Source: CAJBVW01 sp964457335 (GTDB lineage Bacteria; Myxococcota_A; UBA796; SXON01). From it: a stretch of 64,000 nucleotides of DNA. Numbering within the stretch: position 1 is the first letter of the stretch; every line of letters starts with the position of its first letter. The stretch spans positions 1 to 64,000 of the forward strand of contig CAYWGD010000020.1 in the NCBI GenBank assembly GCA_964457335.1, read 5' to 3'. The position numbers were made by a program, and so were the translations under genes. Below the pieces are notes generated by a model, which made no database searches, was not told the DNA's origin, and was given only the letters and a program-made list of their open reading frames with translations. Shown here piece after piece: positions 9,591 to 19,678 of this stretch.

Positions 9591-10286
9591 ATGTCGCAGA
9601 TCGGTCAGGAAGAACTTCCGCTCTCACGTCGCTGCGCCGAGGCGGCCGTCCTCGCGGCCCTCCTCACGGGGGCCTACATGGGGGCGGGTGCCAGCCGCGT
9701 GCCCGCAGCCCACCCGATGAAGCACGTCGTCGACGGGCTCGTGCCGTTCGTGCCGGAGACGGTCTGGCTCTACCTCCCCGGGTACTGGGCCTGCTTCCTG
9801 GTGACGATCTGGGCCGTGCGCGACGCGCGGCAGTTCCGCGCCGGGCTGACCGGCCTCGCCACGCTCACCGTGCTGGCGGTGCCGTTCTTCCTCGAGTGGC
9901 CCGTGGCCGCGCCGCGCCCGCCCGTGCCGCTGGACCCGACCTGGAGCGCCGCGCTCGTGCGCTGGCTCTACACCACCGACCCCGCCGGGAACACCTTCCC
10001 CTCGCTGCACGTCGCGAACGCGACCTTCTGCGCGGTCCTCACCACGGCGTCGAGCCGCCGGTGGGGGGCCGCAGTGTGGGCGCTCGCGCTGGGTGTGGCC
10101 GTCAGCGTGCTCACGCTCAAGCAGCATTGGCTGGTGGACGTGCCCGCCGGGTGGGCGCTGGCGACCGTGGGCGCCGCGGCCTGGCGCGCGCAGCTCGCGG
10201 CCCCGGCGCTCCTGCAGGCGCTCCCCGCCCGTTCGCGCGGCCGCGCCGCGCAGGACGAGCGGGACTCGCGGCGGGTCGGGCGCTGA
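9591..10286 (+). CDS. PAP2-family membrane phosphatase
   Basis: The protein has 231 residues with about five to six hydrophobic segments. The PAP2 signatures are NTFPSLHVANAT near residues 133-144 (SLH box) and TLKQHWLVDVPAG near 174-186 (HxxxD box). The Asp and His set of the third box is therefore present, while the first KxxxxxxRP box is not clear; this is closer to the Aur1/Ipt1-like PAP2 subgroup. It probably acts on lipid phosphates (phosphatidate, undecaprenyl diphosphate or inositol-phospholipids). No operon partner is evident, and the next gene is convergent. Confidence 0.8.
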   Translation: MSQIGQEELPLSRRCAEAAVLAALLTGAYMGAGASRVPAAHPMKHVVDGLVPFVPETVWLYLPGYWACFLVTIWAVRDARQFRAGLTGLATLTVLAVPFFLEWPVAAPRPPVPLDPTWSAALVRWLYTTDPAGNTFPSLHVANATFCAVLTTASSRRWGAAVWALALGVAVSVLTLKQHWLVDVPAGWALATVGAAAWRAQLAAPALLQALPARSRGRAAQDERDSRRVGR

Positions 10287-10305
10287 CGCAGGTCAGCGGA
10301 CGGCT

Positions 10306-11601
10306 TCAGCGCACCCCGAGCGCGGTCTCCGGCCCCTCGGGCACGGCGGAGTGCGCGCGAGCCTCGAGCCAGGGCGGCGCGTCGAAGGCGCCGAGGCGCA
10401 GCGGCGACGCGCCGATCCCCGCGGGCGTGCCCGGCGGCCGCCCGAGGGCGAGGAAGCAGCTCCGGCGCGGGGCCGCCGCCTTCGCGACGCGCGACGGGGA
10501 CGGCTCCGCGGGCTTGGGGCGCAGAAACGGGATGGCGATCTCCAGCCCGAGGTGATCGCTCACGCCCAGCCAGCCACGGGTGATCTCGACGGGGCGCACG
10601 CGCGTGCCCGGGTGGCGCGCCAGGAACGCCTCGTTGACGCCCACGCGGTCGTAGGGCGCCCCCACGTCCCACGCGCGATCGGCGCGGCGGCGGTCGATGT
10701 CCCCGGCGAAGGTCCCGACGGTCCCCGTGGGGGGCTTCGCGGGCGGCGCGGGGGACGCCGCGGGCACGGCGTCCTGGCCCGCGCCCCGCGGCCACGGGTC
10801 CCGGACCTCGCGGGGCTCGCCGCCGCGCGCCCAGGGCCACGCGAGGTCGATGCCGGTGCGCTCGCGGAAGGTGGCCACCGTCTCGGTGTCCCGCTCCCGG
10901 GCCCGCGCGATGCGCGGCTCGACCTCCGCGTGTCGGGGCTCGAAGCCCGCGAGGAGGTTGAGGTCCCCGGTCAGCAACGTGGCGTGCTCCGGCCGCCCCA
11001 GGTCGTCCGCGAGGTCCGCGAACTGCCCGGCGCGCCCCTCCCCTTCGCGACCCGCGCCCTTCTCCGGGTTGGCCCAGTAGCTGGCCTGGGTGTGGCTCCA
11101 CACGAGGTGGGTGTCCTCGATCTCGACGCCGGCCCAGCCCTTCTCGAAGTTGAAGAGCCGGCCGAGGAAGCCCTCGGCGAGGGAGGTCGGCTTCGCGCGG
11201 TAGGGCCGCCCCGCGAAGGTCCCGACCTTCCGCTCCACGCCCTCCGCGCGCTGCCGCACGCCGAGCGCGAGCCCGGCCGGCGGGCGCCCCGCCGCGATGG
11301 GAGCCCAGCGGTAGGCGTGGTCCCCGTCGGCGACCTGGGTGTAGAAGCACCACTCCGGCTGCCAGGCGTCCAGCGTGCCCGTGAGGCGCGCCTCGGAGAG
11401 CAAGAGCAGGTCCACGTTGGCGCCCTCGTCGCGGAGCCAGTCCGCGAACAGCGCGTTCCGCTCCCGGCGCTTCTCGCCCGTGATGATGAACTTGAGGTTC
11501 TGGGCAAGGGCCGTGACCTCGCCGTCCGGGTCACGAAGCGCGGGCTCGCGCGGGCAATCCGCGGCGAAGGCGAGGCCGAGCGCGAGCGAGACCGTGATCA
11601 T
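10306..11601 (-). CDS. Secreted endonuclease/exonuclease/phosphatase-fold protein
   Basis: The protein has 431 residues. The ATG at 11601 is chosen for the signal peptide MITVSLALGLAFAADC; the frame extends 15 codons further upstream. EEP-fold landmarks are ALAQNLKF (strand 1 Asn), LLLLSEA (Glu), LLTGDLNLL near residue 207 (GDxN) and GVSDHLGLEIAI near 350 (SDH-x-G). Such enzymes cleave phosphodiesters in nucleic acids, phosphoinositides or sphingomyelin, and the substrate cannot be read from sequence. The C-terminal ~80 residues are low-complexity and charged. It is convergent with the PAP2 gene (20 bp apart), so there may be a lipid-phosphate theme, though this is only suggestive. Confidence 0.72.
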   Translation of the reverse strand: MITVSLALGLAFAADCPREPALRDPDGEVTALAQNLKFIITGEKRRERNALFADWLRDEGANVDLLLLSEARLTGTLDAWQPEWCFYTQVADGDHAYRWAPIAAGRPPAGLALGVRQRAEGVERKVGTFAGRPYRAKPTSLAEGFLGRLFNFEKGWAGVEIEDTHLVWSHTQASYWANPEKGAGREGEGRAGQFADLADDLGRPEHATLLTGDLNLLAGFEPRHAEVEPRIARARERDTETVATFRERTGIDLAWPWARGGEPREVRDPWPRGAGQDAVPAASPAPPAKPPTGTVGTFAGDIDRRRADRAWDVGAPYDRVGVNEAFLARHPGTRVRPVEITRGWLGVSDHLGLEIAIPFLRPKPAEPSPSRVAKAAAPRRSCFLALGRPPGTPAGIGASPLRLGAFDAPPWLEARAHSAVPEGPETALGVR

Positions 11602-11742
11602 CCTCCCCCATGATAGCGACGGGATGCCCGCCTGGGGGGCCCTCACGCGATTCTGACGCGGGCGGGTAACCTCCTCGCGTCCGTGCCCTCAAGCGCCGGG
11701 TGGACGGTGGCAGGCGCGAGCGCGACGGCGTATCGAGGGTCG

Positions 11743-12636
11743 ATGCGCCGGCTGCTTCCTCCCCTTCTCGTGCTCGCGACCGGCTGCCCGACGGAGGTGG
11801 ATCCCCCGCCGCCCGAGGAGACCGGGGAGCCGCGGGACACCGCCCCCTCGGAGAACGACGAGGAGGTCTGCGACGCCGCGGCCCGGCGCGTCGAGGAGTG
11901 CGGGCTGACCCCCGCGGAGACGCCCTACTCGACGTACCTCGCGGACGAGTGCGCCTGGGCCTGCGAGGCTGCCTGCATCGCGCGCGCGGCCTGCCAGGAG
12001 CTCGATGCCGCCAACGTCGTGTACTACGACGAGGAAGGCTGCATGATCTACGAGGGGACGACCGGGCGCTGCGTCACCAACTGCGAGACGTGCATCACCC
12101 CGCTGGTGGTCTCCTTCGACGGCGGGGTGGTCCCGCTCGAGGGCCGCGGCGGCCGCTTCGACTTCGGGGACGGGCCGGTCGCCACCGCGTGGCCCGGCGC
12201 TTCGGTCGCCTGGCTCACGCTCGACCGCGACGCGAACGGCCGCATCGACGACGGCACCGAACTCTTCGGCAGCGCCACCCCCCTGCGGAGCGGCGCGCGC
12301 GCCACCAACGGGTTCGCGCCCCTCGCGGAGCTCGACACGAACCGGGACGGGCGGATCAGCGCGCTCGACCCCGCCTGGGCGGCCCTGCGGCTCTGGTACG
12401 ACCTGGACGGCGACCACGCCTCGTCGCCCGACGAGCTCTTCACCGCCGACGCGCAGGGCCTCGTGAGCCTGGACCTCGCGTACACGGTCGCGCCCCGCTG
12501 CGACGCGCTCGGGAACTGCGAGCGGGAGCGCGCCCGCGTGCTGCACCGCGACGCGCCCGACGGCCCGGTCCGCGAGGGCGCCGTCATCGACCTCCACCTG
12601 CGTACGGTGCCGGACGTGCTGGGCGCGAGCGACTGA
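11743..12636 (+). CDS. EF-hand-like calcium-binding lipoprotein
   Basis: The protein has 297 residues. The ATG at 11743 gives MRRLLPPLLVLATGC with a lipobox Cys at 15; the frame runs 20 codons further upstream without a signal. Residues about 30-120 carry ten or so Cys. Residues about 150-250 contain three Asp-rich calcium-loop-like motifs: LDRDANGRIDDGTELFG, LDTNRDGRISALD and YDLDGDHASSPDELF. This DxDxNGxIDxGxELFG pattern is common in large secreted calcium-binding proteins. A copy of the dispersed palindromic element begins 14 bp after the stop. The function is unknown. Confidence 0.75.
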   Translation: MRRLLPPLLVLATGCPTEVDPPPPEETGEPRDTAPSENDEEVCDAAARRVEECGLTPAETPYSTYLADECAWACEAACIARAACQELDAANVVYYDEEGCMIYEGTTGRCVTNCETCITPLVVSFDGGVVPLEGRGGRFDFGDGPVATAWPGASVAWLTLDRDANGRIDDGTELFGSATPLRSGARATNGFAPLAELDTNRDGRISALDPAWAALRLWYDLDGDHASSPDELFTADAQGLVSLDLAYTVAPRCDALGNCERERARVLHRDAPDGPVREGAVIDLHLRTVPDVLGASD

Positions 12637-12650
12637 CTCCACCCCCACGT

Positions 12651-12700
12651 CGGGGGGGCGTTGCGGGGGGGCGAAGCCCCCCTGCCCCAAGAAGAAGAGG
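12651..12700 (-). repeat. Palindromic element copy 1 (intergenic)
   Basis: Read on the minus strand it contains CTTCTTGGGGCAGGGGGG, a short loop, then CCCCCCGCAACGCCCCCC. It is one of seven copies in the window. The G-run and C-run arms pair, leaving a conserved GCAA-type bulge. This copy sits between two convergent genes, 14 bp after the EF-hand lipoprotein stop and about 50 bp from the fadA stop, where it could also act as a terminator. Confidence 0.85.
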
Positions 12701-12753
12701 ATCCACCGCACGCCGATGCGGGCGCGAGGCGGACCCCCCTCTCGGACCGGCGC

Positions 12754-13917
<1,164 letters not shown>

Positions 13918-13938
13918 GGGAATCTCCTTTGAATCCGC

Positions 13939-16296
13939 TTAGTTCCGGAGGGGCTTGCCCTTCTCGAGCATGTGCTGGATGCGGGCCACCGTCTCGGCGT
14001 TGCCGCACAGCGAGAGGAAGGCCTCGCGCTCCAGGTCGAGGATGTCCTGCTCGGTGCGCACCGCGCCGAACGGGATGTCGCCGCCGGTCATGACGTAGGC
14101 GAGCTTCTTGCCGACGACCGTGTCGTAGTTGGTGACGAACCCGCCCATCTTCATCTGGTAGAGGAAGAGCTCGATGGCCGCGCGGCCGGACGAGCCGGGG
14201 AGCTTGAACGTGCGCTTGCGGGGCGCCTTGTAGCCCGCCTGGACGAGGCCGAGCGCGAGGTTCTTCGCGTCGCCGATCAGCCGGTCGGGGTCGAGCGTGA
14301 GGCGGTCGGTCGCGCGGAGGAAGCCGGCGTCGCGGGCCTCCTCGCCGCTCGTGGCCACCTTGGCCATGGCGATGTGCTCGAACGCCTTCTGGACGAAGGG
14401 GTTCGGGTCGTACGCGACGCCCGCGGGGATGTCGCCGAGGTAGCGGGCGAGCAGCTCCTTGCAGCCGCCGCCGCCGGGGATCAGGCCCACACCCACCTCG
14501 ACGAGGCCGGCGTAGAGCTCGCCGGCCGCCTGGGTGGCCGCGGAGTGCATCGTCACCTCGACGCCGCCGCCGAGGGTGAGGCCCCAGGGCGCGGTGACGA
14601 CGGGCTTGTCGCTGTACTTGGCGCGCTGGAGCGTGTCCTGCATGAAGCGCACGGCCGTCTCGATGCCGGCCCAGTCCTGCTGCATCGCGTTCATCAGGAT
14701 CATCAGGATGTTGGCGCCGGCGCAGAACGCCGTGCCCCCCTGGTTCCCGACCACGAGCGCGTCGTACTTGCCGGCGTCGAGCAAATCGAGCGCCTTCGCG
14801 TACGTGGGGAGGATGAGGTCGTCGAGCGCGTTCATCTTCGAGTGGAACTCGAGGCAGAGCACGCCGTCGCCGAGGTCGAGGAGCGACGCGGACACGTTCC
14901 GCTCGATCTCGCCGCCACGCGCGCGCACGTCGTCGAGGAGGAGCTGGCCGGGCGACTGCGGGACGCGCTTCACGCCGCCGGTGAAGAAGGTCCGCTCCCC
15001 GTCGACGCGCTGGTAGAAGGACGTGCGCCCGCTGGCGAGCATGTCCTTCACCCACTTCGGCACCACGCGGCCCTCGGCCTCCATGCGGGCGACGGACTCG
15101 GGCACGCCGATGGCGTCCCAGCTCTCGAAGGGGCCCATCTCCCAGGCGAAGCCCCAGCGCATCGCACGGTCGACGTTCACCACGTCGTCGGCGATCTCGC
15201 CCACGCGGTTGGCCGCGTAGAGCAGCGTGTCGGCGGTGACGTCCCACACGAACTTCGCGGCGGCGTCGGTGCCCTTGAGGATGATCTTCAGCGACTCGGC
15301 CGGCGTCTCCGCCTTGCGGGCGGCGCCGAGGCTGTCGTAGCGGACCTTGGCCTGCGAGCGGTACTCGCGGGTGGCGAAGTCGAAGGCCAGGATCTCGGAG
15401 GAGCCGTCCTCCTTGCGGACCTTCTTGTAGAAGCCGGCGCCGGACTTCTCGCCGAGGGCGCCGCGATCGATGAGCGCCGCGAGGAAGTCGGGCACCACGA
15501 AGGTGTCGCGCTGCTCGTCCTTGGGGCAGCCGGCGTGGATGCCCTCGATGACGTGCTTGAGCGTGTCGAGGCCGACGAGATCCGCGGTGCGGAACACGGC
15601 GGACGCGGGGCGGCCGGTCGGCTTGCCCCAGATCATGTCGACCTGCTCGACGGTGAAGCCGCCCGCGACCATGTGGCGGAAGATCGAGCAGATGCCGTAG
15701 GTGCCGATGCGGTTCGCGATGAACGCCGGCGTGTCCTTGCCGTAGACGATGCCCTTGCCGAGCACGCGCTCGCCGAACTCGTGCCAGGCCGTCACGACCT
15801 CGGGCTTCGTGTCGGGGCCCGACACGAGCTCGAGCAGCCGCATGTAGCGGACCGGGTTGAAGAAGTGGGTGACGAGGAAGTGCTGCTTGAGCTCGTCGGA
15901 GAACCCGTCCGTCATCGCCGCGATGGGGATGCCGGAGGTGTTCGAGGAGACGATCGAGCCCGGCTTGCGGTTCTGCGCGACCCAGCCGAACACCTTCTTC
16001 TTGATCGGGAGGATCTCCGCGACCACCTCGATGATCAGGTCGCACTCGGCGAGGCGGGAGGCGTCGGCCTCGTACTCGCAGGGCGAGATGCGCGCGGCGT
16101 CCGCGGCGCGGTAGAGCGGCGCCGGCTTGAGCTTCGCGAGGTTCGCGATGCCCGCCTTCGCGACGGCCCGGGGGTCGCTGCCCTCCCGGGGGGGGATGTC
16201 GTAGAGCAGGCTGTCGACGCCGGCGTTGGCGAGATGGGCGGCGATGCCCTGCCCCATGACGCCGGCCCCGAGGACGGCGACCTTCTTGATGGCCAT
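13939..16296 (-). CDS. fadN: Bifunctional 3-hydroxyacyl-CoA dehydrogenase / enoyl-CoA hydratase, FadN type
   Basis: The protein has 785 residues using the ATG at 16296, which has GGAGCG just upstream; an ATG 9 codons earlier would overlap the operator. The dehydrogenase comes first, with a Rossmann motif VAVLGAGVMGQGIA at about 6-19 and catalytic THFFNPV near 142. The enoyl-CoA hydratase-like domain comes last (about 480-700; AFCAGANI, WGLTLGGGVEV, IPGGGGCKELL). This order is that of Bacillus FadN rather than of E. coli FadB/FadJ. It hydrates enoyl-CoA and oxidises the hydroxyacyl-CoA, feeding the thiolase encoded next. Confidence 0.93.
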   Translation of the reverse strand: MAIKKVAVLGAGVMGQGIAAHLANAGVDSLLYDIPPREGSDPRAVAKAGIANLAKLKPAPLYRAADAARISPCEYEADASRLAECDLIIEVVAEILPIKKKVFGWVAQNRKPGSIVSSNTSGIPIAAMTDGFSDELKQHFLVTHFFNPVRYMRLLELVSGPDTKPEVVTAWHEFGERVLGKGIVYGKDTPAFIANRIGTYGICSIFRHMVAGGFTVEQVDMIWGKPTGRPASAVFRTADLVGLDTLKHVIEGIHAGCPKDEQRDTFVVPDFLAALIDRGALGEKSGAGFYKKVRKEDGSSEILAFDFATREYRSQAKVRYDSLGAARKAETPAESLKIILKGTDAAAKFVWDVTADTLLYAANRVGEIADDVVNVDRAMRWGFAWEMGPFESWDAIGVPESVARMEAEGRVVPKWVKDMLASGRTSFYQRVDGERTFFTGGVKRVPQSPGQLLLDDVRARGGEIERNVSASLLDLGDGVLCLEFHSKMNALDDLILPTYAKALDLLDAGKYDALVVGNQGGTAFCAGANILMILMNAMQQDWAGIETAVRFMQDTLQRAKYSDKPVVTAPWGLTLGGGVEVTMHSAATQAAGELYAGLVEVGVGLIPGGGGCKELLARYLGDIPAGVAYDPNPFVQKAFEHIAMAKVATSGEEARDAGFLRATDRLTLDPDRLIGDAKNLALGLVQAGYKAPRKRTFKLPGSSGRAAIELFLYQMKMGGFVTNYDTVVGKKLAYVMTGGDIPFGAVRTEQDILDLEREAFLSLCGNAETVARIQHMLEKGKPLRN

Positions 16297-16306
16297 TTCG
16301 GACGCT

Positions 16307-16328
16307 CCTGAATGAGGGTTCATTCAGG
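16307..16328 (-). promoter_or_regulatory. FadR-type operator (perfect 9-bp inverted repeat)
   Basis: Arms CCTGAATGA and TCATTCAGG are separated by 4 nt (gggt) and end 11 bp from the fadN start codon. The TGAATGA/TCATTCA core matches the known operator of the TetR-family fatty-acid repressor FadR of Bacillus-type regulons. Binding would block the fadN-fadA promoter until long-chain acyl-CoA is present. No regulator gene lies in the window. Confidence 0.7.
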
Positions 16329-16402
16329 TATGCTCGGCACGCGCCGCAGGCAAGCATGCGCGGGCTCTTCCGCGAGGTCCGCGAGTCGCGCGCCCGACGG
16401 CG

Positions 16403-17644
16403 CTACATCCCCGCCTGCAACAGCATGTCCTCGACCCAGTAGACGCCCATGTTGTCGCGGTCCAGTCCGTCCGCGTGCAGGCGCAGGTAGTCGAGGAGCA
16501 GCAGGTCCTTGCGCAGCCACTCGACGATCTCGGGCGGCGCGTTGGTGCGGGTCGTGGCGTCGGGGTTCATGGCGGCGACGGCCTGCTTGAGCTGGAGCCA
16601 GCGGTCCTTGCCGCCGCGGATCATGAAGCGGCGGAACTCGGGCCAGCGCTCGGAGAGCACGACCCAGCACCACTGGGCCTCGGAGAGCTCGCGCATGGCG
16701 CGGGCCTCGAGCGTGAAGTCGGCGAGCATCAGCACGCGCCCGGAGAGCCGCTCCAGGAAGCGCGGGATGCCGAGCTGGCGGTGGGAGGCGGCGACGACCA
16801 GCGCGTTGAGCGCGTCCTCGCCGAACGCCCGCCGCACGACCACCTCGTGCGCGCCCAGGTACTTCCGCACGAGCGCGCCGATGCGGCGGATCTCCACCTT
16901 CGGCACGGTGACCGCGAGGTCGACCATCTCGTCGAGGATGCGCGTGGCGGCGAGGTCGGAGATGTCGCCCTCGCGCGACCGGATCGCCGCGAGGCTCGCC
17001 TCCCGGCCCATCGCGACCACGACGGACACGTCGGCGCCCCCGCTCACGAGGAGCCGCACGCCGTCGAGGAACTGCAGGCGCACGGCCGCCGGGAGCTGGT
17101 CGAGATCGGAGATGAAGACGACCAGCCGCCCGCGCTGGCCCTGCCGCACCTGGTCGATCAGCATCACGAAGCCCTTCCGGATGCGATCCACGGGGTCCGC
17201 GTCGGTGGGGGTGAGCCCGGTGCCGGCGATGTCGGGCACCGTGCCGTCGAAGCGGAGGCGGTTGAGCTGGCTGACGATGTCGCGGGCGCGGTCGATGTGG
17301 GCGTTCTGGCCGCCCGCCGCGCGCGCGATCGTCGCGACGAGGCCGGCCAGGGGGTTCCCCTGCTTGGCGTAGGCCCAGGGGTTGTACCAGGTCGTGAGCG
17401 GGTAGACCTCGGGCCCCACGTCGGAGCCGAGCGCCTCGCGCTCGAGCTCCACGAAGTGCATGCACCGGCGCATGAACTCGTTCTTGCCGGAGCCCGGCGC
17501 GCCCTGGACGTGCGCCACCGTCCCCGGTCCCTGCCGGACGAGCGTGCGGAGGAACGACCGCGCGAGGCGGTCGAAGCCGAGCGCGTCCTCGTTGGGGACG
17601 CGGTTGCGCATGTCTCGGGGTGTCAGGGAGTCGGCGATGGGCAT
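16403..17644 (-). CDS. KAP-family P-loop NTPase
   Basis: The protein has 413 residues. Walker A is VQGAPGSGKNEF (about 47-57) and Walker B is RLVVFISDLDQLP (about 171-183). A YNPWAY-type motif near residue 88 resembles the KAP signature after the P-loop. KAP NTPases usually carry inserted transmembrane helices, but none is obvious here, so this would be a soluble form. KAP proteins are linked to membrane-associated assemblies and, in some contexts, phage exclusion; neither role is shown here. It is transcribed alone, between the fadN regulatory region and the LEA lipoprotein. Confidence 0.75.
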   Translation of the reverse strand: MPIADSLTPRDMRNRVPNEDALGFDRLARSFLRTLVRQGPGTVAHVQGAPGSGKNEFMRRCMHFVELEREALGSDVGPEVYPLTTWYNPWAYAKQGNPLAGLVATIARAAGGQNAHIDRARDIVSQLNRLRFDGTVPDIAGTGLTPTDADPVDRIRKGFVMLIDQVRQGQRGRLVVFISDLDQLPAAVRLQFLDGVRLLVSGGADVSVVVAMGREASLAAIRSREGDISDLAATRILDEMVDLAVTVPKVEIRRIGALVRKYLGAHEVVVRRAFGEDALNALVVAASHRQLGIPRFLERLSGRVLMLADFTLEARAMRELSEAQWCWVVLSERWPEFRRFMIRGGKDRWLQLKQAVAAMNPDATTRTNAPPEIVEWLRKDLLLLDYLRLHADGLDRDNMGVYWVEDMLLQAGM

Positions 17645-17687
17645 GGGGCAATGCTACCCCACCGGCCGGCCCCGCGTCGCGCCGGGG

Positions 17688-18515
17688 CTACCGGCCCTGA
17701 TCGCGGACGTCGACGTTGCCGCTCTCGTCCACGGAGAGCGGCACCACGTCGATGCCCAGGTCCTCGAACGGCGTGTCCACGTCCACGTCCGCCGCGAGGT
17801 CGACCTTCAGCGTCTCGCCGCTCGCCGCCGCCGCGATGGCGTCGATGGCGTCGAGGTAGTCCACGCCGAAGGGGATGTTGACGGTGCGGGTGCTGGCGCC
17901 GTCCACCGAGCCGACCTCGTCCACGACGCCGGCGCCGACGCGCGCGCCGGCGAACTTCATCGTGAAGTCCAGGTTGCGGAAGTCCAGCGCGGAGCCGTGG
18001 TCGTTGTCGATCGCCACGTCGATCCCGAAGTCCACGCTCTCGGCGTCGGCGGACTGGATCTGGAGCTCGCCGAGGTCGAAGGTGGGCGTGCGCAGCGCGG
18101 GGAAGCTCCCCTCCTCGTCGAACTCGATGTCCACGGGCCCGAGGTCGGTGTCGAAGCCGAAGCCGCCCTGGAGCCCGAAGCCGATGAAGTCGAGCCCGCG
18201 CGTGGCCTCGACGAGGTCGAAGATGCTCGCGAACGCGAGCCCGACGGGGAGCGCGAGCTCGCTCGAGCCCTCGGCGCGGAGCTCGACGCCGTTGGGGTCG
18301 TCGCCGGAGATGATCTCCACCCCCTCGAAGCCGAGCGCGTAGTTGAAGCGGGAGAGCGGGATCCCCACCGGGTTCGGGTTCTCCACGTCGAACACGAAGT
18401 CGACGGAGATCTGCTCGAAGTCGAGGTCGGTGAGGTCCAGGCGGTTGAACTTCACCGTCGGGAGGTAGGGCGAGAGGTCGCCGCCCGTGCAGCCGAGGAG
18501 GAGGGCGAGCATCAT
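17688..18515 (-). CDS. LEA type 2 (water-stress/hypersensitive) family lipoprotein
   Basis: The protein has 275 residues. It starts with MMLALLLGC, a minimal lipoprotein leader. The body has two LEA-2/WHy-like beta modules: about 20-115 (LDLTDLDFEQISVDFVFDVENPNPVGIPLSRFNYAL-type text with the NPNP turn) and about 160-260 (VDFGIDVAIDND, then SALDFRNLDFTMKF). Bacterial LEA-2 lipoproteins are periplasmic with unclear roles. Its ATG overlaps the stop of the preceding M16-like gene by 4 bp (ATGA), so the two are translationally coupled. Confidence 0.82.
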   Translation of the reverse strand: MMLALLLGCTGGDLSPYLPTVKFNRLDLTDLDFEQISVDFVFDVENPNPVGIPLSRFNYALGFEGVEIISGDDPNGVELRAEGSSELALPVGLAFASIFDLVEATRGLDFIGFGLQGGFGFDTDLGPVDIEFDEEGSFPALRTPTFDLGELQIQSADAESVDFGIDVAIDNDHGSALDFRNLDFTMKFAGARVGAGVVDEVGSVDGASTRTVNIPFGVDYLDAIDAIAAAASGETLKVDLAADVDVDTPFEDLGIDVVPLSVDESGNVDVRDQGR

Positions 18516-19678
18516 CGGAACAACTCCTGGAAGGTGACCGCCCGTTGGACGACCGGGACGCCCAGGGATTCGAGATCGCGTGGGGCGTCGGGCGGGAGGA
18601 CCACGACCGCGTGCACCTCCGCGGGGGTCAGCCACGCGGCGAGCGAGGCGTCGGGCACGTCCGCGCGGGGGGACGCGGTGACCACGTCCGCGGCGCCGCC
18701 CGGGTTGGTGGTGGGCAGCGGGTGGGCGAGGGACGGCCACGGGTGCAGGGCCAGCAGCGCGTCCGCGAGGGCGCGAGCCGGCGGGATCGTGGCCTCGGGC
18801 GCGAGCACGCGGCTCGCCTGCCACAACGGGAACCAGCCGCCGCCCAACACCTCGCCGAGCACGGCCTCGGGCTCGCGCTCGGGGGGGATCGGCAGGCGCG
18901 CGAGGCGGCGCGGCTGGCGGCGGGCGCCGCCCACGACGTCGCCCGGGGAGAAGGCCGCCGCGGCCATCGCGTCGGCGGCGTCGGGCGGGGCCGGGTGCCC
19001 GGCGACGACGCAGCGGCGCCCCTCCGCGTGCACGACCAGCGCGCGCTCGGGCGGCGGGGGGAGCGTGGCCGCCGGCACCGGCGACTGCGAGAGGCGGGGC
19101 GGGAGGGTGGTGAAGGCCCCTGCGTCCACGCTGCTGCCCGAGGGGACGCCCAGGACCGCCACGCTGCGGACGTACCGGACCTCCTGGAAGCCGGTGACCT
19201 CCGCGACGCTCAGCGTGGGCAGCACGGAGAGACGGCCCTCGGGCGCGTGCCCGTACGGGTGGCCCGCGTACATCCAGGCGTCCCACGCGCGCTCGGCGAG
19301 CGCGGCGCAGTCGAGCCCCGCGAGCGCGGCGGCGGCGGCCTCCCGGGCGGCGGCGACCCGCTCGGTGGTCGGGGACGCGGCGAGCGCGGCGGCGAGCGCG
19401 GCGGCGCGGTCCGGGGCGACGCTGAACACCACCACCTCGGGCCCGACCTCGAACGTGGCGCCCGCGGCGGCCGCCACGGCGTGCGCGGTCACCCACGCGA
19501 GGCCCTCGCGGCCGGGGGGATCGTGGGCGCTGCCGGCGCGGAGCGCGAGGCGGAGCGGCTCGCCCGCGGGCAGGGGCACGGCGCGGACCGGCCCGGCGGC
19601 GGCGACGAGCGCGGGGGTCTCCACCGGGGGGTGGTAGGCGCAGGCCGCCAACAGCACGGCGAAGAGGGAGCGGACCAT
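18512..19678 (-). CDS. Degenerate M16-peptidase-like lipoprotein
   Basis: The protein has 388 residues using the ATG at 19678, which gives MVRSLFAVLLAAC with a lipobox Cys; the frame continues 34 codons upstream. Residues about 35-60 (LRLALRAGSAHDPPGREGLAWVTAH) align with the first strand and helix of M16 zinc peptidases, but the catalytic HxxEH is replaced by WVTAH, so zinc hydrolysis is unlikely. The rest keeps the alternating Ala-rich helices of an M16 half-barrel. It is the first gene of a two-gene operon with the LEA-2 lipoprotein. A scaffold or inhibitor role is possible but unproven. Confidence 0.65.
   Translation of the reverse strand: MVRSLFAVLLAACAYHPPVETPALVAAAGPVRAVPLPAGEPLRLALRAGSAHDPPGREGLAWVTAHAVAAAAGATFEVGPEVVVFSVAPDRAAALAAALAASPTTERVAAAREAAAAALAGLDCAALAERAWDAWMYAGHPYGHAPEGRLSVLPTLSVAEVTGFQEVRYVRSVAVLGVPSGSSVDAGAFTTLPPRLSQSPVPAATLPPPPERALVVHAEGRRCVVAGHPAPPDAADAMAAAAFSPGDVVGGARRQPRRLARLPIPPEREPEAVLGEVLGGGWFPLWQASRVLAPEATIPPARALADALLALHPWPSLAHPLPTTNPGGAADVVTASPRADVPDASLAAWLTPAEVHAVVVLPPDAPRDLESLGVPVVQRAVTFQELFR

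Noticed and set aside
13972..16311. 779-residue plus-strand open frame opposite fadN
   Set aside because: Antisense shadow produced by high-GC codon bias. The minus strand has a full-length family match, a ribosome site and an operator; the plus-strand text is His/Arg/Val low-complexity.
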